NCBI RefSeq assembly: GCF_002848345.1
Contig: NZ_CP025429.1
Span: 2,232,001 to 2,296,000, forward strand
Reading direction: 5' to 3'
Origin: Chromobacterium sp. ATCC 53434
Lineage (GTDB): Bacteria > Pseudomonadota > Gammaproteobacteria > Burkholderiales > Chromobacteriaceae
Length of the DNA: 64,000 bases
Below, in pieces: positions 61,290 through 64,000 of the stretch. The translations under genes were made by a program, and so were the position numbers. How positions within the stretch are numbered: position 1 is the stretch's first letter; each line of letters opens with the position of its first letter. Under the pieces are notes generated by a model. That model was not told where the DNA came from, searched no databases, and was given only the letters and a program-made list of their open reading frames with translations.

Positions 61290-62960
61290 ATGCTTCTCTC
61301 GCTGACCGTCAAGGATTTCGTCATCGTCGACAGCATCGCGCTGGACTTCGCCGCCGGCTTCACCGTGCTGACCGGCGAGACCGGCGCCGGCAAATCCATC
61401 ATGCTGGACGCGCTAGGCCTGCTGCTGGGCGACCGCGCCGAGGGCGCCCAGGTGCGCGAAGGCGCCGAGCGCGCCGAAATCACCGCAGAATTCTCGCTGG
61501 AACGGCGTCCCGAAGTGGAAGCCTGGCTGGCCGGCAACGAGCTGGCCGGCGACGAGGGCGTGCTGCTGCTGCGCCGGCTGGTGGACCGCGGCGGCCGCTC
61601 CAAGAGCTTCGTCAACGGCCAGGCGGCCACGCTGGCGCAGCTGAAGCAGCTGGGCGAGTTCCTGGTCGACATCCACGGCCAGCACGCCCACCAGTCTCTG
61701 ATGAAGAGCGAGACCCAGCGCCAGCTGCTGGACGCCTACGCCGGCTCCACCGCGCTGGCGCGCGACACCCACAAGGTGTGGCAGGAATGGCAGGCCGCGC
61801 GTCAGGCGCGCCAGGACGCCGAACGACTATCGCGCGAATCGGAAGTGGAGCGCGAACGGCTGACCTGGCAGATAGGCGAACTGAGCGAGCTGAACCTGCA
61901 GCCGGACGAATGGAACACGCTGAGCCAGAACCACACCCGTCTCTCCCACTCCGCCGAATTGGTGCAAAGCGCCGAGCTGGCGGTGGACATGCTGTCCGAA
62001 CAGGACAACAGCTGTCTGACCCAGCTGGCCCACGTGCAGAACCGGCTGTCCAAGCTGGCCAACCTCGACCCCCGGCTTGCCGACACGCTCTCGCTGCTGG
62101 ACTCGGTGGACGCCGAACTGCGCGAAGTGGTGTACAGCCTGCGCGACTACGCCAGCGACATCGACCAGGACCCGAGCCAATTGGCCGAGATGGAACGCCG
62201 GCTGGACCTCTTGATGAGCGCCGCGCGCAAATACCGCGTGCAGCCGGCCGACCTGGCCGACAAGCTGGCCGACTGGCAGCAGCAGCTGGCCGCGCTGGAG
62301 GCCAGCGTCGACGTCGAGGCGCTCAGCGTGGCCGAGGCCGCCAGCCTGGCCCGCTATCGCACGCTGGCCGAGGCGCTGTCCGGCAAGCGCCGCCAGGCCG
62401 CCAGCGAACTGTCCGAACGCATAGGCAAGGAAATGCAGCGGCTGGCGATGGGCGGCGCCCGCTTCGCCATCGAATTGTCGGCGCTGGCCGAGCCGGGCGC
62501 CCACGGCATGGAGTCGATAGAGTACCTGGTGGCGGCCAACGCCGGCACCAGCCTGCGCCCGCTGGCCAAGGTGGCCTCCGGCGGCGAACTGTCGCGTATC
62601 AGCCTGGCGATGCAGGTGGTGATCAGCCAGGTGGCCAGCGTGCCGACGCTGATCTTCGACGAAGTGGACGTCGGCATAGGCGGCCGGGTGGCCGAAGTGA
62701 TAGGCCACATGCTGCGCGAACTGGGCCAACGCTATCAGGTGCTGTGCATCACCCACCTGCCGCAAGTGGCGTCCTGCGGCCGCCATCACTGGCAGGTCAG
62801 CAAGCGCGAACAGAAGGGCCAGGTGCTCAGCCGCATCGCACCACTGGACGCCGAACAGCGGGTGCTGGAAATCGCCCGCATGCTGGGCGGCGCCGAACTG
62901 ACGCAGACCACGCGCGAGCACGCGGCCGAAATGCTGGCCGCCAACGCCGCCGCCCTCTAG
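61290..62960 (+). CDS. recN: DNA repair protein RecN
   Basis: A 556-residue SMC-like protein for double-strand-break repair: Walker A GETGAGKSIMLDALGLLLGDRA (29-50), a central coiled coil (about 150-380), signature VASGGELSRISLAMQ and Walker B LIFDEVDVGIGG with ITHLPQVA after it. SOS-induced in many species. It is the last protein gene before the tRNA locus. No LexA-type box is evident upstream of it; it probably shares nadK's transcript. Confidence 0.97.
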   Translation: MLLSLTVKDFVIVDSIALDFAAGFTVLTGETGAGKSIMLDALGLLLGDRAEGAQVREGAERAEITAEFSLERRPEVEAWLAGNELAGDEGVLLLRRLVDRGGRSKSFVNGQAATLAQLKQLGEFLVDIHGQHAHQSLMKSETQRQLLDAYAGSTALARDTHKVWQEWQAARQARQDAERLSRESEVERERLTWQIGELSELNLQPDEWNTLSQNHTRLSHSAELVQSAELAVDMLSEQDNSCLTQLAHVQNRLSKLANLDPRLADTLSLLDSVDAELREVVYSLRDYASDIDQDPSQLAEMERRLDLLMSAARKYRVQPADLADKLADWQQQLAALEASVDVEALSVAEAASLARYRTLAEALSGKRRQAASELSERIGKEMQRLAMGGARFAIELSALAEPGAHGMESIEYLVAANAGTSLRPLAKVASGGELSRISLAMQVVISQVASVPTLIFDEVDVGIGGRVAEVIGHMLRELGQRYQVLCITHLPQVASCGRHHWQVSKREQKGQVLSRIAPLDAEQRVLEIARMLGGAELTQTTREHAAEMLAANAAAL

Positions 62961-62986
62961 TCAAAAGCGGCGATTCGCTATAGAAT
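62958..62986 (+). promoter_or_regulatory. promoter of the tRNA-Ser transcription unit
   Basis: TAGTCA (62958-62963) and TAGAAT (62981-62986) are 17 bases apart with a G/C-rich discriminator (TGCGGGCTC), typical of stable-RNA promoters under stringent control. The predicted start near 62993 precedes the tRNA-like element and then tRNA-Ser. Confidence 0.6.
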
Positions 62987-63006
62987 TGCGGGCTCTTACC
63001 GAATCG

Positions 63007-63115
63007 GGAAGCGTGGCAGAGTGGTTTAATGCAACGGTCTTGAAAACTGTTGCATCCCCCCTGAACGCCAGTAAATACAAGGGTCCATTTCCGCAATTCG
63101 GAAATCGTTTCCGCA
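63007..63115 (+). pseudogene. tRNA-Ser-like element, degenerate
   Basis: The 5' part (acceptor strand GGAAGCG, D-stem GCA / TGC, anticodon loop CTTGAAA with anticodon UGA) matches tRNA-Ser(UGA), but the anticodon stem (ACGGT / ACTGT) and D-stem are changed with their partners, and the 3' half is replaced. Its 3' end CGTTTCC pairs with the acceptor strand with one G-T, followed by GCAA instead of GCCA. An ATTTCCG-CAATT-CGGAAAT hairpin takes the T-arm position without a T-loop TTCRA. It is transcribed first in the unit if the promoter call is right. No longer a functional tRNA as far as I can tell. Confidence 0.75.
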
Positions 63116-63127
63116 ACTAGACTGTTT

Positions 63128-63213
<86 letters not shown>

Positions 63214-63215
<2 letters not shown>

Positions 63216-63247
63216 AAAAAATGGCCCAAGCATCTGCTTGGGCCATT
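63214..63247 (-). terminator. terminator of the integrase gene
   Basis: A perfect 12-bp stem (AATGGCCCAAGC / GCTTGGGCCATT, loop ATCT) is followed on minus by seven Ts, which overlap the A residues after the tRNA CCA. It stops transcription from the integrase before the tRNA. Confidence 0.88.
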
Positions 63248-63261
63248 GCCGTTTCTGACGC

Positions 63262-64000
63262 CTACCGTGTGGGTTTGACCTTCTGGCCAACCCGGAGATA
63301 GACCTTCTTGGTGATCTCCTTGTCTGTGTGGCCCAACAGTGCGCTGGCCGACTCCAGATCCTCGATCTCGCTGGCCGCCTTGGGCCGGATGTCACGAAAC
63401 TGGAATGCCCTCACCCGCTCTGCCAGTGCCAGCCCCTCCGGCGTCTTTCCCTCTTCTGCCTTCTCCGCCGCGGCGGCGCGGGCAGTATCGAAGCGGCTGC
63501 GCAACGTCCACTGGTTCAGCGGCTGGCCGGCCGGCGTTGCGATCAGGAACAAACTGCGCACCTTGCGAGGGCGGGCACGGATCCGGTCCAACAGCAGGCC
63601 CAGCTCCGTCCGGCTGCCATCTGCCCGGTAAAGCTGGATGCTCAGCCTGGCGCGGGTCTTGTTCTGCTTGACCTCCAACGCACCATCCCTAACATCCGTC
63701 TCCCGCATTTTCAGCACGTCACCAGGTCGCTGGCCGGTCAAGTAGCTCAGGTCCATGGCATCCTGCAGCTCCTCGCAAGCCTGAGCGTAAACAGCGTCCC
63801 ACACGTCCGCACTGGCATAAAAATCGCGCGGCGTCTCTTTGTTCTTCCTCACACCCCGGACCGGGTTCTCCCGCGACGTATAGCCCCACTCCCGCGCCAT
63901 GTTGAACACGTGAGACAGCAGAGCGATTTCCCTGTTCGCGCGAACCCTGGCCGTCCGCTTGTCCCGATATTGCGCCACATGCTGAGGGGTAATCGCATCG
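63262..64000 (-). CDS. tyrosine recombinase (phage-type integrase), 5' end cut by window
   Basis: The frame is open to the right edge (upstream codons read ...DAITPQHV, then AQYRDKR), so the N-terminus is outside the window. The C-terminal catalytic domain has Arg in LTGQRPGDVLKM, Lys in KQNKTRARL, an HxxR box that reads RDIR (QFRDIRPKAASE; the His is Arg), His in ALLGHTDKEITKK and the nucleophile Tyr in KKVYLRVG. The 3' end faces tRNA-Ser at 47 bases, the usual layout of an element integrated into a tRNA gene. The element itself lies to the right. Confidence 0.9.
   Translation of the reverse strand, partial: DAITPQHVAQYRDKRTARVRANREIALLSHVFNMAREWGYTSRENPVRGVRKNKETPRDFYASADVWDAVYAQACEELQDAMDLSYLTGQRPGDVLKMRETDVRDGALEVKQNKTRARLSIQLYRADGSRTELGLLLDRIRARPRKVRSLFLIATPAGQPLNQWTLRSRFDTARAAAAEKAEEGKTPEGLALAERVRAFQFRDIRPKAASEIEDLESASALLGHTDKEITKKVYLRVGQKVKPTR

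Overview
The window reads as chromosomal DNA of a high-GC betaproteobacterium, most likely Chromobacterium or a close Neisseriales relative. This is an inference from overall GC, the gene set (PrfC, RlmJ, TruC, DusC, PhaB-type reductase, TyrB-type aminotransferase, XerC, RecN) and gene order; I ran no database search. Coding density is very high. Most genes sit in short operons with 1-11 bp overlaps, and hairpin terminators separate units. There are about 73 protein genes (two cut by the window edges), one 4.5S SRP RNA, one tRNA-Ser(UGA) and one degenerate tRNA-Ser-like element.

Layout. 1-3.7 kb: an ATP-pyrophosphatase coupled to riboflavin synthase, then a TonB-dependent receptor behind a Fur box. 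3.7-12.3 kb: prfC-mscS, a TetR regulator, TyrB-type aminotransferase, an NSS sodium symporter and argE. 12.3-24.9 kb: ffs, a small XRE regulator, UspA, thioesterase-TerB-MoxR-xerC, pncC-pgi, orn, M48 protease-phhB-rsgA, phbB, msrC, FKBP, and folE followed by a BLUF photoreceptor. 25-36 kb: a nitronate-monooxygenase-like protein, a coupled trio (membrane protein, DAHP-synthase-like protein lacking catalytic residues, UDG-like protein), LOG hydrolase, pheA, dsbD, an AI-2E-family exporter, and moeA coupled to a ferredoxin. 36-41 kb: a BMP-type nucleoside ABC transporter operon. 41-45.8 kb: truC-rlmJ, an iodotyrosine-deiodinase-like nitroreductase, a secreted hydrolase and tdk. 45.8-50.3 kb: an accessory cluster of small enzymes (VOC, tautomerase, hydrolase, two GNATs, GrpB, DJ-1/PfpI) closed by a YafY/WYL regulator. 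50.3-54 kb: ParD-like/map, a UmuD-like protein with an N-terminal extension, and an MscS channel with a cNMP-binding domain. 54-63 kb: dusC, GNAT, DUF1653, HDAC-like protein, msrA, a FixL/FixJ-like two-component pair, nadK and recN. 63-64 kb: the tRNA-Ser locus and a tyrosine integrase facing it, probably the start of an integrated element running off the right edge.

Most of the window is core metabolism and RNA or redox maintenance. The parts that stand out are regulatory or atypical. A 36-bp promoter element is shared by the VOC and DJ-1 genes, next to a WYL regulator. A UmuD-like protein carries a possible DNA-binding extension and has a dyad at its start codon. A ParD-like/Map pair has a 9-bp-arm dyad in front. 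Three TTCANNTGAA repeats precede the deiodinase-like flavoprotein. A DAHP-synthase-like protein appears catalytically dead. A second, tRNA-Ser-like element with compensatory stem changes lies just upstream of the real tRNA-Ser.
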